DNA of 64,000 nucleotides, from the NCBI RefSeq assembly GCF_004331675.1, contig NZ_SJSN01000012.1, forward strand, positions 1 through 64,000, written 5' to 3'. This document shows positions 34,752 to 43,853 of this stretch, piece by piece. Both the position numbers and the translations under genes were made by a program. Below the pieces are notes generated by a model. That model had not been told where the DNA came from. It was given only the letters and a program-made list of their open reading frames with translations, and did not search any database. Within the stretch, counting starts at the first letter, position 1. Each line of letters begins with the position of its first letter. Origin of the DNA: Pedobacter frigidisoli. GTDB lineage: Bacteria; Bacteroidota; Bacteroidia; Sphingobacteriales; Sphingobacteriaceae.

Positions 34752-36134
34752 ATGAAAAAATCAATTATCCATGTCCTATTCATACTAATGCTGGCGATGA
34801 CCTATAGCTGTAAAGATGGGTTTTTGGACGTAAAGCCAAAATCGGACCTGGTTGTTCCAAGCACTTTATCAGATTTTGAAGCAATGTTGAACAACTCAAG
34901 CCTTTATCGAACCGCTGCGTTGGGTCAACTATCTTGTGATGACTACGAGTACCTAGATTTTGCTGCATGGCAGAGCACAGTAACAGCCACAGAGCGAAAT
35001 GCCTATATCTGGCAAAGGGATTTATTTAGCGGAGAGCAGGCACGACCAGACTGGAATATACCATATAGTTCTGTATTTTACGCCAACAATGTTCTCGAAA
35101 GCATGAAGAAGCTTGATCCAGCTACGGAACCAGAGAGATATAACCAAGTGAAGGGATGGGCGCTTTTTGTCCGTTCAGCTGCCTTTTATGACCTATTGCA
35201 AAACTTTGCTCCCCCATATGAGGTAACCGCGGCAACTTTTGATCTAGGAATCCCACTCAGGCTATCCCCAGGTATAGATGAAATCTTACCTCGAGCCGAC
35301 TTGGCAACATGTTATGCACGGATTATTACCGATCTAACTGAAGCAGCAAGCCTACTGACAGCAACCTTTCCTTCAAGCAACCGATACCAGCCTTGTAAAG
35401 CGGCGGCTTTCGGGTTACTCTCAAGAATTTACCTTAACATGAATCAATTTGCAAACGCACATAAATATACGGATATGGCATTGTCGCATTACAATAAACT
35501 CATTGATTACAACACCGTTTCACAAGCTAGTGCCACACCTTTTTCATTCACCAATGACGAAACGATATTAAATAGTGGGCAAGTACTTTTTTATGAGACT
35601 ACTATATCCAGAATAACAAATACAAGGGTTAAAGTTAGTCCTTCTCTCATTGCACTATATGAGACAAAGGATCTTAGGCTACCTATCTTCTTTGAAAAAA
35701 ACACCAATGGCAGTTATAGTATGAAGCGAGGTTACTTTGGGGGTGGCAGCTATGGCTTTTCCGGTATCGCGACAGATGAGCTCTATTTGACTAAGGCAGA
35801 GTGTCAGGCCAGGGACGGTGATACAAATGCAGCGATATCTACACTCAACCAGTTACTCATCAAGCGATATGCTACGAATTTTTTTAGCCCCGTTACTGCC
35901 AGTAATCCTGTGGAGGCACTGTCCAAGATCTTGATCGAAAGGAGAAAAGAACTTGTTTGGCGGAACCTAAGGTGGTCAGATTTACGGAGACTCAACAAGA
36001 GTGGTAGTTCAATTACATTAAAGAGAATCCTCAACGGAACTGAACACACATTGGAACCAAACAGCCCCCGATATACCTTCCCGATACCTGATGATGAAAT
36101 CAATGCAAGTGGAATTATTCAAAACATAAGATAA
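34752..36134 (+). CDS. SusD/RagB-family surface lipoprotein
   Basis: This encodes 460 residues. The signal with lipobox MLAMTYSC is followed by GFLDVKPKSDLVVPSTLSDF, the SusD N-terminal signature. TPR-like helices are visible (PCKAAAFGLLSRIYLNMNQF). Near the C-terminus lies the conserved LIERRKELVWRNLRWSDLRR and, at the end, YTFPIPDDEINAS. It caps the SusC-like barrel on the cell surface. Its stop codon overlaps the next start by 1 bp. Confidence 0.92.
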   Translation: MKKSIIHVLFILMLAMTYSCKDGFLDVKPKSDLVVPSTLSDFEAMLNNSSLYRTAALGQLSCDDYEYLDFAAWQSTVTATERNAYIWQRDLFSGEQARPDWNIPYSSVFYANNVLESMKKLDPATEPERYNQVKGWALFVRSAAFYDLLQNFAPPYEVTAATFDLGIPLRLSPGIDEILPRADLATCYARIITDLTEAASLLTATFPSSNRYQPCKAAAFGLLSRIYLNMNQFANAHKYTDMALSHYNKLIDYNTVSQASATPFSFTNDETILNSGQVLFYETTISRITNTRVKVSPSLIALYETKDLRLPIFFEKNTNGSYSMKRGYFGGGSYGFSGIATDELYLTKAECQARDGDTNAAISTLNQLLIKRYATNFFSPVTASNPVEALSKILIERRKELVWRNLRWSDLRRLNKSGSSITLKRILNGTEHTLEPNSPRYTFPIPDDEINASGIIQNIR

Positions 36135-37621
36135 TGAAGAGCGCATTTAAATTTATATTACTAAATGGGCTTATTTTTCTTGCCCTTATTGCCCAAGCAG
36201 AAGTTACAATCGAGGGGAGTATTACGTTCAACGAATCAAAGATGGACATCAGCAACGTATGCTTTGAAATATATGATCATTACCTATCCCCCCAATCAAC
36301 GCCACCTAAAACAATTGTCTGTCCTGTCAATGCAAAAGGGGAATTTTCACTCGTTTTCAAACCTGAAAACAAATTGTTCTACATAGGTATCTATTTCACC
36401 AATCGGCAAAGTCAAGAGGTTTTTCCCATCGAAACAAAACTGCTCCATAAGAAATTTATTTATGAAGATCAAGACTACCTAAAGGTTAGTTTGAACGTGA
36501 GGGGAAAGTGGATATCTTTCCGCGGAAAAGGTTCGGAAAAATTAGATTGTCAATACCAGATGGCCTCAGAATTAATGTCACAAGCAATTTCATCACGTAT
36601 AACCAGCTTGAAGAACAGTCACAGATACGATGAAAATTTTAAGTTCCAGCAGATCATGAGAGATACACGATGGGCCATACAAAAACAAATACTGGAGACT
36701 TACAGATCGACAATGACAGAGCAAGTTTTCGAGCATATATCCTCGCAGGTGAGGTTTGATCAGGAATATTATTATCTTAAGATACTAGCGTATGATTATT
36801 CTGCAGGCATACCTGCTCAGCGCTCTGCCGCAATACGTTTTTTCAAGCAACAATATGCTAATGACCTACCTCTCCCCAAAGATGGTCCAATTGCAACACT
36901 ATCGTCGGAATATTACCTATATCTCTATAAGTTAAACTGGTTAAGAGTTGAATTCGAAGAATTTCCGGAAGGTCATGCCTTCGAACGAGTTTCAATGAAG
37001 AAATTTTATGAACACCTTACGAGCAACTATTCGGGCCTGACACTTCATCATCTGCTATTATTGTTTTTTACAGAGAGTGGAAAACAGCAAAATGAAGTCA
37101 TGTCCTATTACCTACCCACTATTGCCGTCCTTCCTGATGGATTTTCAAGAAAATTATTGGTCAAATGGCACCAGCGATTTACGGAATTTCATGACCAAGA
37201 TTTCAGTTTAACTGATGAAAGCGGAAAAACTGTCAAGCTCAATACTTTAAGGGGAAAGGTTTTGGTAATAGACTTTTGGTTCAATGGTTGCCAGGGATGT
37301 CTAGAGATGACCCCTAGTATCGAAAAACTTATCAACGATTTCAGTTACAACCAAGATGTGCTTTTTATAAGTATAAATACAGACGATTTAAGAAAGTTTC
37401 AGGATGGAATAAAAATGGGTGGGTATACATCGGATAAGCAATTGATTTTGTACACCTCAGGAATGGCGAGACAACACCCATTACTTAAGTACATTGGTAT
37501 TGATTTTTATCCCACTATAATGATTATTGGCAAGGATGGAAACCTGATCAGCTCGAGAGCGCCAAATCCCCGCATAGATAATGGAGCGGCCTTAAAAAGA
37601 ATGATTTCAGATGCATTGTAA
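36134..37621 (+). CDS. TlpA-like thioredoxin-fold protein
   Basis: This encodes 495 residues. The signal peptide (FILLNGLIFLALIAQA) indicates export. An N-terminal DUF4369-like beta domain and a helical middle region precede a C-terminal TlpA/AhpC-type thioredoxin domain with LRGKVLVIDFWFNGCQGC. The CxxC pair (C-Q-G-C near residues 386-389) should be redox-active. Such proteins are common third members of SusCD operons and may reduce disulfides in the periplasm. The start codon overlaps the susD stop. A strong terminator follows at 37626-37656. Confidence 0.85.
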   Translation: MKSAFKFILLNGLIFLALIAQAEVTIEGSITFNESKMDISNVCFEIYDHYLSPQSTPPKTIVCPVNAKGEFSLVFKPENKLFYIGIYFTNRQSQEVFPIETKLLHKKFIYEDQDYLKVSLNVRGKWISFRGKGSEKLDCQYQMASELMSQAISSRITSLKNSHRYDENFKFQQIMRDTRWAIQKQILETYRSTMTEQVFEHISSQVRFDQEYYYLKILAYDYSAGIPAQRSAAIRFFKQQYANDLPLPKDGPIATLSSEYYLYLYKLNWLRVEFEEFPEGHAFERVSMKKFYEHLTSNYSGLTLHHLLLLFFTESGKQQNEVMSYYLPTIAVLPDGFSRKLLVKWHQRFTEFHDQDFSLTDESGKTVKLNTLRGKVLVIDFWFNGCQGCLEMTPSIEKLINDFSYNQDVLFISINTDDLRKFQDGIKMGGYTSDKQLILYTSGMARQHPLLKYIGIDFYPTIMIIGKDGNLISSRAPNPRIDNGAALKRMISDAL

Positions 37622-37625
37622 GGCA

Positions 37626-37656
37626 AATAAACGGGATAGTATTTATCCCGTTTATT
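37626..37656 (+). terminator. Terminator of the sigma/FecR/SusCD/TlpA operon
   Basis: A perfect 13-bp stem (37626-37638 with 37644-37656) with a 5-base loop starts 5 bases after the TlpA-like stop codon. It may also serve the converging minus-strand gene at 37691. Confidence 0.75.
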
Positions 37657-37690
37657 AAATCTGTATGTGGTTCAATTGCCTTCTTTTAGG

Positions 37691-37984
37691 TTACTCCTCA
37701 AAAATCGCCAATGACGAGGTACCCACTGGTTGCCAATCCCCAGGCAATTCTGAATAAGGAAACTCGGAACCCTTATCTACATCCGTTGTAATTACACAAT
37801 GAACTGTACTGGAAGTTGAACATCCCAAATCAGGATTTGCAATAGGCCTTAACTGATATTTACCATCAATATTGGCATAGCGATAAGTTAAGAGTTTTGC
37901 ATTCCCGCTTGGTTTGAAAGCGCTAAATGATACGATCATAGCTACTGCTGCGAAGCTCATGATCATTTTTTGAACTTTGTTCAT
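37691..37984 (-). CDS. Small secreted protein, DUF6520-like
   Basis: This encodes 97 residues. The signal peptide MSFAAVAMIVSFSAFKPS is followed by a short mature part with two Cys (DLGCSTSSTVHCVITTD). The layout matches the DUF6520 group of Bacteroidota, small exported proteins of unknown function usually found beside a MauE/DoxX-like membrane protein, as here (20 bp downstream of it). Confidence 0.65.
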   Translation of the reverse strand: MNKVQKMIMSFAAVAMIVSFSAFKPSGNAKLLTYRYANIDGKYQLRPIANPDLGCSTSSTVHCVITTDVDKGSEFPYSELPGDWQPVGTSSLAIFEE

Positions 37985-38004
37985 AATTTAAAATCTAAAT
38001 TTTG

Positions 38005-38466
38005 TTATTTAATATTAAAGTTATTCTCCAAACGAATTGCAATAAGTGATAAGAGGATGAACCCCATGTTAAACCACAAATGTTCCGTCCAGCTTAAAGA
38101 CTCGATGACACCTCCACAGTGGCAGGGAAGCTTACTCGCCCACATCAATGCGATCACTATATACACACTAAAAACCAACATCATCCCCAAAAAGCTCCAA
38201 AGTCCAATTCTGGCAGTTTCAGGTATCAGGATAAGTACTGCGATCAGAAATTCAACAATTGGAATAGTCCAACTGATGAATAAAGCAAAACCTCCTATTA
38301 TCTCTACCTTGGCAATACCATTCATAAACCGTTCATGGTCCATTATCTTTTCATATGCCGTGTAGGCAAAAAGCGAAGCAAGAATGATATTTATAAGCGA
38401 GAGGAGTAATCCATTGTACTTTGACCCATGCTTGATGGAAAAAACCTTAATATTTAATGTTTTCAT
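38005..38466 (-). CDS. MauE/DoxX-like membrane protein
   Basis: This encodes 153 residues with four hydrophobic segments. The motif KLPCHCGGV near residue 112 sits in a loop and resembles the paired Cys of MauE-type proteins, which help form disulfides in exported partners. It lies 20 bp upstream of the DUF6520-like gene and may act on its two Cys. A thioredoxin-like protein is encoded nearby on the other strand, but no direct link is shown. Confidence 0.75.
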   Translation of the reverse strand: MKTLNIKVFSIKHGSKYNGLLLSLINIILASLFAYTAYEKIMDHERFMNGIAKVEIIGGFALFISWTIPIVEFLIAVLILIPETARIGLWSFLGMMLVFSVYIVIALMWASKLPCHCGGVIESLSWTEHLWFNMGFILLSLIAIRLENNFNIK

Positions 38467-38629
38467 AATAATTGATTAGATGTTCATCAAATTGGCGGCA
38501 TCCACCACCGGGAGCAATTAGCTCCAGTATCATAAATAAACTCGTTGTCACGGCACTCCTTTCTGATTAGCGAATCGGAACCATCTCCGAATCAATAGGT
38601 TAAAATTCAGTATTCCAAAAAATAATAAA

Positions 38630-38666
38630 GAGTACATTTGTACACTTTTAATTTGAAAATGTACTC
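38630..38666 (-). terminator. Hairpin downstream of the Crp-like gene
   Basis: GAGTACATTT at 38630-38639 pairs perfectly with AAATGTACTC at 38657-38666 across 17 bases. It lies 18 bp past the stop of the 38684 gene and could instead be an operator for the MauE unit. Confidence 0.4.
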
Positions 38667-38683
38667 ATTTACAATTAGTTGAA

Positions 38684-39274
38684 TTAAGGAAGAAGAGAAT
38701 AATAACGGCGGAAACTAAAATCTTTCATCGCAAGAAAAGACGTTATGTCTTTGTGCTTGACAACATTGAAGAGTGCTGGATGGGCATTATGGAATTTTTG
38801 ATATTTTTGCTTGCCGGACAAATTAAAAAGATCTTCGTGATGGTCTATCCTGGCTTTATCATAATAGAATTTCAACTCTTCTTCTAACTTGTTAACCCTT
38901 GGATTTGAAAGTCTCAGCGTGAGAAAATCCTCGTAACTTATTTCTAATAAGATCGTATTTGGTAAGACCTCGATGTCAGAGATTGCCTCTTTTTGGTTAA
39001 AAAATACGGGGTAAGCGAGAACAAAATCGCCAGGATACCAGAACCACGTTGTATGTGCTGGATTGGATGGATTACTATTAGTCACTTCCCTTAAATACCC
39101 CTCAATAACAAACCAGGCAAACTTAGCGCTCCTTCCCTTTCTCAAAATGTATTCAGAATTGGGAAATTTATAAACCTTTAGTAGAGGTCTCAAAGCAATA
39201 TAAAAAGCAGGGGATATTTCGCAAAAGGAATCTATCCGGTCTACAATCGCCTGATAGTATAAATCTGAGATCAT
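38684..39274 (-). CDS. Crp/Fnr-like regulator, cyclic-nucleotide-binding fold
   Basis: I choose the ATG at 39274 (MISDLYYQAIVDRI), giving 196 residues, because a terminator hairpin at 39304-39329 overlaps the longer frame that starts at 39319. A cNMP-binding-type barrel is visible (YILRKGRSAKFAWFVIEGYL, TTWFWYPGDFVLAYPVFF). The C-terminal HTH is short and atypical (HKDITSFLAMKDFSFRRYYS), ending right after the recognition helix. DNA binding is likely but may be altered. No ligand or target is evident. Confidence 0.75.
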   Translation of the reverse strand: MISDLYYQAIVDRIDSFCEISPAFYIALRPLLKVYKFPNSEYILRKGRSAKFAWFVIEGYLREVTNSNPSNPAHTTWFWYPGDFVLAYPVFFNQKEAISDIEVLPNTILLEISYEDFLTLRLSNPRVNKLEEELKFYYDKARIDHHEDLFNLSGKQKYQKFHNAHPALFNVVKHKDITSFLAMKDFSFRRYYSLLP

Positions 39275-39303
39275 AAAAATGGTGTTGCACTCCGACTTAA
39301 AAA

Positions 39304-39329
39304 AAAGAGGGATTAGCAAACCCCTCTTT
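39304..39329 (-). terminator. Intrinsic terminator on the minus strand
   Basis: AAAGAGGG pairs with CCCTCTTT over a 10-base loop and is followed by a run of T residues on the minus strand. It lies upstream of the Crp-like gene and would stop leader transcription, so it could be an attenuator or the end of a lost gene. Confidence 0.55.
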
Positions 39330-39448
39330 AAGTACCTGGCTTCCGACGGCTTGGTAAACTGAAAGTTGAAATGTTAGTTAATAAATAAACAATTACTTCT
39401 CACTGCAAATTCAGCAACTAAGTTTCCTAGCACAAGATTTTTTTGCGG

Positions 39449-39510
39449 ATGACCGATATTTTATCCCAATGACCAGTATCGCTATGCGAATGACTTTCAA
39501 AACAGTCAGC
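39449..39510. promoter_or_regulatory. Three ATGAC repeats spaced 20-21 bp
   Basis: ATGACCGATATT, ATGACCAGTATC and ATGACTTTC begin at 39449, 39469 and 39490. The spacing and the (A/G)TGAC core resemble the 21-bp triplets near the Rhs loci. The site lies between the Crp-like gene and the LytTR response regulator and could serve either. Confidence 0.45.
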
Positions 39511-39571
39511 CTTTGGTATTTAAAAAGACAATGTTTATTTTAGCATAATACTAGCCGATAATTTAGATAAT

Positions 39572-40291
39572 ATGACGGAACTAAAATGCATCGTCATCGA
39601 CGATGAACCTTATTCGATTACCCGAATTGAAGAGCTTATCCTAGTTACCCCAGGAGTAACACATGAGCAAAGTTTTGAGAATGCCTATGATGCAATGAAC
39701 TATTTGCATAATCACAAGCATATTGATCTAATTCTATCAGATATTGGTATGCCTTATATCAATGGCATAGAGGCAGCACAGCTATTGAAACCATACTGTG
39801 ATTTTTTGGTCTTCATTACCGGTCATAGAAATTATGGCGAGGAAAGCTTTGAGGTAGGAGTCGACGGATATCTTATGAAGCCCTTGAAGAGGATAAAATT
39901 CATACAGCAGATACAAAAACTTTTAGCGATTCGGGAGCAGGCACACGAATTAACCAGGGATGATAAATTTATATTGGTGAAAGGAAGCCTGAAAAACAAC
40001 TATGTTACCATTGAATGTGATAAGATTACGCATGTCAAAGCGCTTTCCAATTACATTCAGGTTTTCTCTACTGCCGGAGTTCAAACAACTTATCTAAGTC
40101 TCACAGAGATGGACAGTTTACTCAGGAACAAGACTAGTTTTCTAAGAATCAATCGTTCAGAGATCATTTCATTCAACTATGTCAAAAACATAGATGGTCT
40201 ACAGATCTTAATGAGTGATGGGAATAAGTTTTCTGTAAGTAGAACTTACAAATCTTCTTTCGAAGATTTCTTAAAGAAAAGGATTCCATGA
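39572..40291 (+). CDS. LytTR-family response regulator
   Basis: This encodes 239 residues. The receiver has the acidic cluster VIDDEP, the acceptor Asp near residue 57 in LILSDIGMPYING, and a Lys in GYLMKPLKR. The LytTR domain has ALSNYIQVFSTAGVQTTYLS and FLRINRSEIISFNYV. It is followed about 200 bp later by a LytS-like kinase gene, with which it should form a two-component system. Repeats at 39449-39510 may be its own binding site. Confidence 0.88.
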   Translation: MTELKCIVIDDEPYSITRIEELILVTPGVTHEQSFENAYDAMNYLHNHKHIDLILSDIGMPYINGIEAAQLLKPYCDFLVFITGHRNYGEESFEVGVDGYLMKPLKRIKFIQQIQKLLAIREQAHELTRDDKFILVKGSLKNNYVTIECDKITHVKALSNYIQVFSTAGVQTTYLSLTEMDSLLRNKTSFLRINRSEIISFNYVKNIDGLQILMSDGNKFSVSRTYKSSFEDFLKKRIP

Positions 40292-40494
40292 AATTGAGAA
40301 TTATAGTATCCTGCTTGTTGTTGTCAAGGTATCTGTTAAGGAGGTCGTTGGTTCTGTTGATTGATGTGTTTTAGTTTTTTGAGATTTAAATACGAAGACG
40401 GTTCTTTTCGTAAGTTTTAAATATTTTTTTGCTTTCATAACCACTGATTTGATGGTCAATTCTAGCCTATGTGGAAATTATCCACACTTTTATT

Positions 40495-41562
40495 ATGCAG
40501 AACATGGAAATTTTATCTGAGACGCTTAAACCACGCATTAAGCCGGCAGTCGTTCATTTCATATGCTGGGCAGCCTTTATTTTTATAGAGGTTATAGTTG
40601 CTGGTCTAGTCAAACAGCGCTTTAATAGCCTACCCTATTATGTATTGTTCTGTTCGATGAACATAGGACTGTTTTACTTACACGGTAATTTCGTAATGCG
40701 ACTTGCCACTGGTATAGGGGTACTACGAATGATACAGCTTTTGGTGCTGATTTTACTTGAAATTACAGCTTATTGTTTGTGCGCTGTAGCAACTAGCCTG
40801 ATCTTGCTGCATATTTTCAATGAGCAACCGGAAAGTGGCTTAAAATTTAATATCGCCTATTTTGCAATCGTTATCTACAGAGCACTATTTTTTATAACCT
40901 TTGGAACAGGCTTTTATTTTTTAAAGCAGTTTCTCATTCGAAAAGAAGCTGAAATGCAGCATGCGATTAAGGTGGAAAAATTAGAAAACAAGTTATTGAC
41001 AGCTCAAAAAGATTACCTAAGAGCCCAGATTAATCCTCATCTCCTATTCAACACGCTTGACTTCATTAAAGCAGTCTCTAAGAAAAACCCAGAGCAATCT
41101 GACCAGGCCATTGATTGTCTGGCAGAGATAATGGACTATGCATTGGAGACGAGCCATAAAGACCTTGTCCCCTTGGATCGTGAAGTGGAGCAAATTGAAC
41201 ATATGATCCAACTGAACTGCCTAAGAAGCAACAACCGTCTCAACTTGCGCTTTATAAAAAAGATCGAATACCTGAAGGCCAAAATCATTCCCATCTTATT
41301 GTTGACACTTGTAGAAAACGTGTTCAAACATGGTAACCTATTGGACGATGCACACCATGCAAAGATGGAATTATTGGTTACGGATAAATCCATAACTTTC
41401 AGAACACTCAATCTAATAGCCAGCACTCCGCCCTCCAAATCAGAGCATACAGGTCTAAAAAATATTGTAGCTCGATTGGCGCAATCATATCCCGGCAAGC
41501 ACCTTTTTGTTTATGGCGCCGAGAAAAACGTTTTTAAAACTGAATTAAAAATCAACCTATGA
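40495..41562 (+). CDS. LytS/YehU-type sensor histidine kinase
   Basis: I choose the ATG at 40495 (MQNMEILSETLKPRIK), giving 355 residues; a GTG at 40471 is possible. Four membrane helices span about residues 20-150. A short coiled coil (MQHAIKVEKLENKLLTAQ) leads into the His-kinase domain, with the phospho-acceptor His in AQINPHLLFNTLDF near residue 181. The ATPase N-box is LLTLVENVFKHGN, and GLKNIVARLAQSYPG follows. This is the standard partner of LytTR regulators. No extracytoplasmic sensor domain is present, so the signal is probably sensed in the membrane. Confidence 0.87.
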   Translation: MQNMEILSETLKPRIKPAVVHFICWAAFIFIEVIVAGLVKQRFNSLPYYVLFCSMNIGLFYLHGNFVMRLATGIGVLRMIQLLVLILLEITAYCLCAVATSLILLHIFNEQPESGLKFNIAYFAIVIYRALFFITFGTGFYFLKQFLIRKEAEMQHAIKVEKLENKLLTAQKDYLRAQINPHLLFNTLDFIKAVSKKNPEQSDQAIDCLAEIMDYALETSHKDLVPLDREVEQIEHMIQLNCLRSNNRLNLRFIKKIEYLKAKIIPILLLTLVENVFKHGNLLDDAHHAKMELLVTDKSITFRTLNLIASTPPSKSEHTGLKNIVARLAQSYPGKHLFVYGAEKNVFKTELKINL

Positions 41563-41572
41563 AAAGGCAATC

Positions 41573-41663
41573 TTTTATCCGGATTATCTGCCACCATCCC
41601 AACAAATCCTCCCGAGGAGAGTGAGATATATTTGGTGATTTCTTTGTACGCCTCCCAGTTTGG
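41573..41663 (-). pseudogene. Fragment of a MobC/TraG-type coupling protein gene
   Basis: About 30 minus-strand codons read EAYKEITKYISLSSGGFVGM then VADNPDKRL. This matches the C-terminal part of the intact coupling protein at 47478-49499 (TLSSGEFVGVVADNPEQKI). No start or further body exists here. It implies a second, decayed mobilization module. A further minus-strand scrap at 41708-41820 ends FTHAIGNHHKELKK with no recognisable family. Confidence 0.55.
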
Positions 41664-41821
41664 TTCATTATTTTATCGCTGAGCAGAACCTTATAATTAT
41701 TATAAAGCTATTTTTTTAGTTCCTTATGATGATTTCCAATAGCATGCGTAAATAACATTACCCGATTGGCGTGTTCCCAGATGGGAAAAGCAAAGCCCTT
41801 ATCAGCCCTAGCTCTAGAAAG

Positions 41822-42730
41822 ATGATGTGGAAACCAAAACTTTTGCAGGCCAAGAATAGCGGCAGGCGATCAAAAGCATTTGTAGAAACGGAACGATTTA
41901 CTAGCTTTAAGCAAATATTAAATGGAATGCCAGTCCCAGATCCAGATCGCTTTATAAGCCCTGCTATGCGCAAAATGATAGAGGTACAAGAGAAAATCTC
42001 TAAGATCGCCTCTACCCCAAGTGAAGTTGCAGGTTACAGCAGCCTACTTGCAAATATCTACTCTCGGCAAGGTATCATGAGCGTAGCTGCGTTACGTGCC
42101 TACAAACCTGGAATAAGGAATCTTTTTAGGAAAAAAACAACCTTTGAAAGGATAATGGATTTCACCTACCCAGGCCATCTTCAAAAACTTCTGGACAATT
42201 TTCCAGAGCTGCTTGAAAATGAAAAAGAAAAGCTTGAGCTCACCAGTTACGACTTTGTACCAGATGAACTGCCCGAAGCCGACAAGATCATTATCTATAA
42301 AGAAATTCCCAGGATAAAGCTTCGGCTAGAGCAGATCTATCACGATCACAAGAAGCTTTATGAGCTGAGACCAAGAGAGTTTGAAGAACTGATGGCCGAG
42401 TTGATGGTGCTTGATGGCTGGCAGGTCGAGCTGACCAAACAGACAAGGGATGGCGGTCATGACCTGATATGTTTGAAGAGTATGGACGATATGGAATTTA
42501 AACTGATAGGAGAATGTAAACGAAATGCTGCAGCACGCAAGATTGGTGTAGGCATACTACGAGAATTGCAAACGGTTATCTCGGACGAATCCGCTCACAA
42601 AGGCGCCATCTTCACCACTTCTTATTTCACAAAGGATTCTGTTAGCTACAGCAAAAAGTACGATCCAAAAAAAATAGAACTAAGGGATATTAACTATATT
42701 ATCAACTGGATCAGACGTAATAATAAATAG
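41822..42730 (+). CDS. Mrr-like restriction endonuclease domain protein
   Basis: I choose the ATG at 41822 (MMWKPKLLQ), giving 302 residues; a GTG at 41771 would add 17. The N-terminal two-thirds is helical and unassigned. The C-terminal domain is a PD-(D/E)XK fold of the Mrr type: REFEELMAELMVLDGWQVEL, the Asp in GGHDLICLK near residue 212, and GECKR near residue 231. It may cut modified or foreign DNA, or act in repair. No methyltransferase is adjacent. The flanks hold decayed mobile genes, so horizontal acquisition is likely. Confidence 0.78.
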   Translation: MMWKPKLLQAKNSGRRSKAFVETERFTSFKQILNGMPVPDPDRFISPAMRKMIEVQEKISKIASTPSEVAGYSSLLANIYSRQGIMSVAALRAYKPGIRNLFRKKTTFERIMDFTYPGHLQKLLDNFPELLENEKEKLELTSYDFVPDELPEADKIIIYKEIPRIKLRLEQIYHDHKKLYELRPREFEELMAELMVLDGWQVELTKQTRDGGHDLICLKSMDDMEFKLIGECKRNAAARKIGVGILRELQTVISDESAHKGAIFTTSYFTKDSVSYSKKYDPKKIELRDINYIINWIRRNNK

Positions 42731-42930
42731 CAATTTGACAATTTCACTTTTTCAAAACCTAACCATTTTCAACTTCACTTTGCTAAAATGGAAAAAAATT
42801 GAGAAATGCTACTTAACCTTTTTGCCTTTAGGTAACCAGGAATATGTCCTGAAAGAGAACGGACTGAAATGATCGGTTAACAAATAATCAATAATTTCTC
42901 AAGAGCTAAGCTATAGGCCGAACATATCGT

Positions 42931-43188
42931 AGGGTATACCGCTCGGCAATCTATTACATTAGTGCTGGCCAAAAGGATAAGGCAATACAGGCCATTGAAA
43001 ACCTTAAAGATGGATTTAGCCATCCGATAATTACCAGGGTTGTTCCATTCAAAACTTTTGAACTCAACCAGAAAACTTTCCTCAACTATCACCAGAAAAA
43101 CCCCGATACACCCTTTTGCAACACCTACATCTCGCCAAAGCTTTCACTGCTAATGCAAAAATTTGGAAAGCATGTTAAGGTCAGATAA
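42931..43188 (+). pseudogene. msrA: C-terminal remnant of msrA (peptide methionine sulfoxide reductase)
   Basis: An open stretch of 86 codons ends at TAA 43188 and carries MsrA features: YRSAIYYISAGQKDKAIQAI, then TFLNYHQKNPDTPFC and YISPKLSLL. The catalytic N-terminal GCFW region is missing. Just upstream the frame shifts, so the gene is broken. It converges on the DUF3253 gene with an 8-bp overlap. Confidence 0.65.
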
Positions 43189-43426
43189 TCTTGATCCTAA
43201 TTGGCCCCTTGATCTTTTCAATATCTACAGGTTTTCCCTTTTGCGTGATTATTACTTTTCCCTGTATCTGGAGATCAATCGCAACCCCACGAACTTTTTC
43301 CATATGTTTGCGCCAATCTGCCGGAAACAAAGATCTTGCAATTTCCGATGGACAGGTGCTCTTTTCCTTCCCCCTTTCACCGGCGGTAGCTAAGATAGTT
43401 TTTGCGATATCGGGATGTTGTGGCAT
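43181..43426 (-). CDS. DUF3253-family protein
   Basis: This encodes 81 residues and covers the whole DUF3253 pattern: TCPSEIARSLFPADWRKHM, VRGVAIDLQIQGKVIITQKG and a closing KGPIRIKI. The fold is a small winged-helix-like domain of unknown function. The gene appears complete and stands alone between remnants. Confidence 0.82.
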   Translation of the reverse strand: MPQHPDIAKTILATAGERGKEKSTCPSEIARSLFPADWRKHMEKVRGVAIDLQIQGKVIITQKGKPVDIEKIKGPIRIKII

Positions 43427-43574
43427 AGTACAGCAACAATCAATAGCTGATTTGATTTACAGAAAGCCTATTCGATATCCAAACTTTTATCACCTTACCA
43501 TTGCTGGATAAAAAAGCGTAGCCGAGCCAACACAAGAAAAGAAAATAGTATCTTAAAGCATCTAAAACGCCCAA

Positions 43575-43817
43575 ATGAAATACTATTACCAATACGTCTC
43601 ACCAAAATCGGTGCGCATTGAACTTATCACCGAAGACAAAAAAGAATCTGAACAGTTCCATGAATTCGATACCAGCGGAGCCTATGATCAGGAACTTAAA
43701 TCACTTTACAGCGCAGCACTTCTTCCTTATGCTGCAAATTCAACAATTACAAAAATCAATTTTATGGAATTTCCAAAGGTCGCACCAGTTAGCTTTGACA
43801 AGGCAGTGATCGAATAA
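43575..43817 (+). CDS. Small hypothetical protein
   Basis: This encodes 80 residues, acidic, without signal or membrane segment. I recognise no family. The sequence looks like a compact alpha/beta protein (YYYQYVSPKSVRIELITE at the start). It is the best coding frame in the stretch and is not overlapped by another candidate. Function unknown. Confidence 0.45.
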   Translation: MKYYYQYVSPKSVRIELITEDKKESEQFHEFDTSGAYDQELKSLYSAALLPYAANSTITKINFMEFPKVAPVSFDKAVIE

Positions 43818-43853
43818 AAAAGCTTTGCCTAAAAAAGCCAAGCTTGAGCTAAA

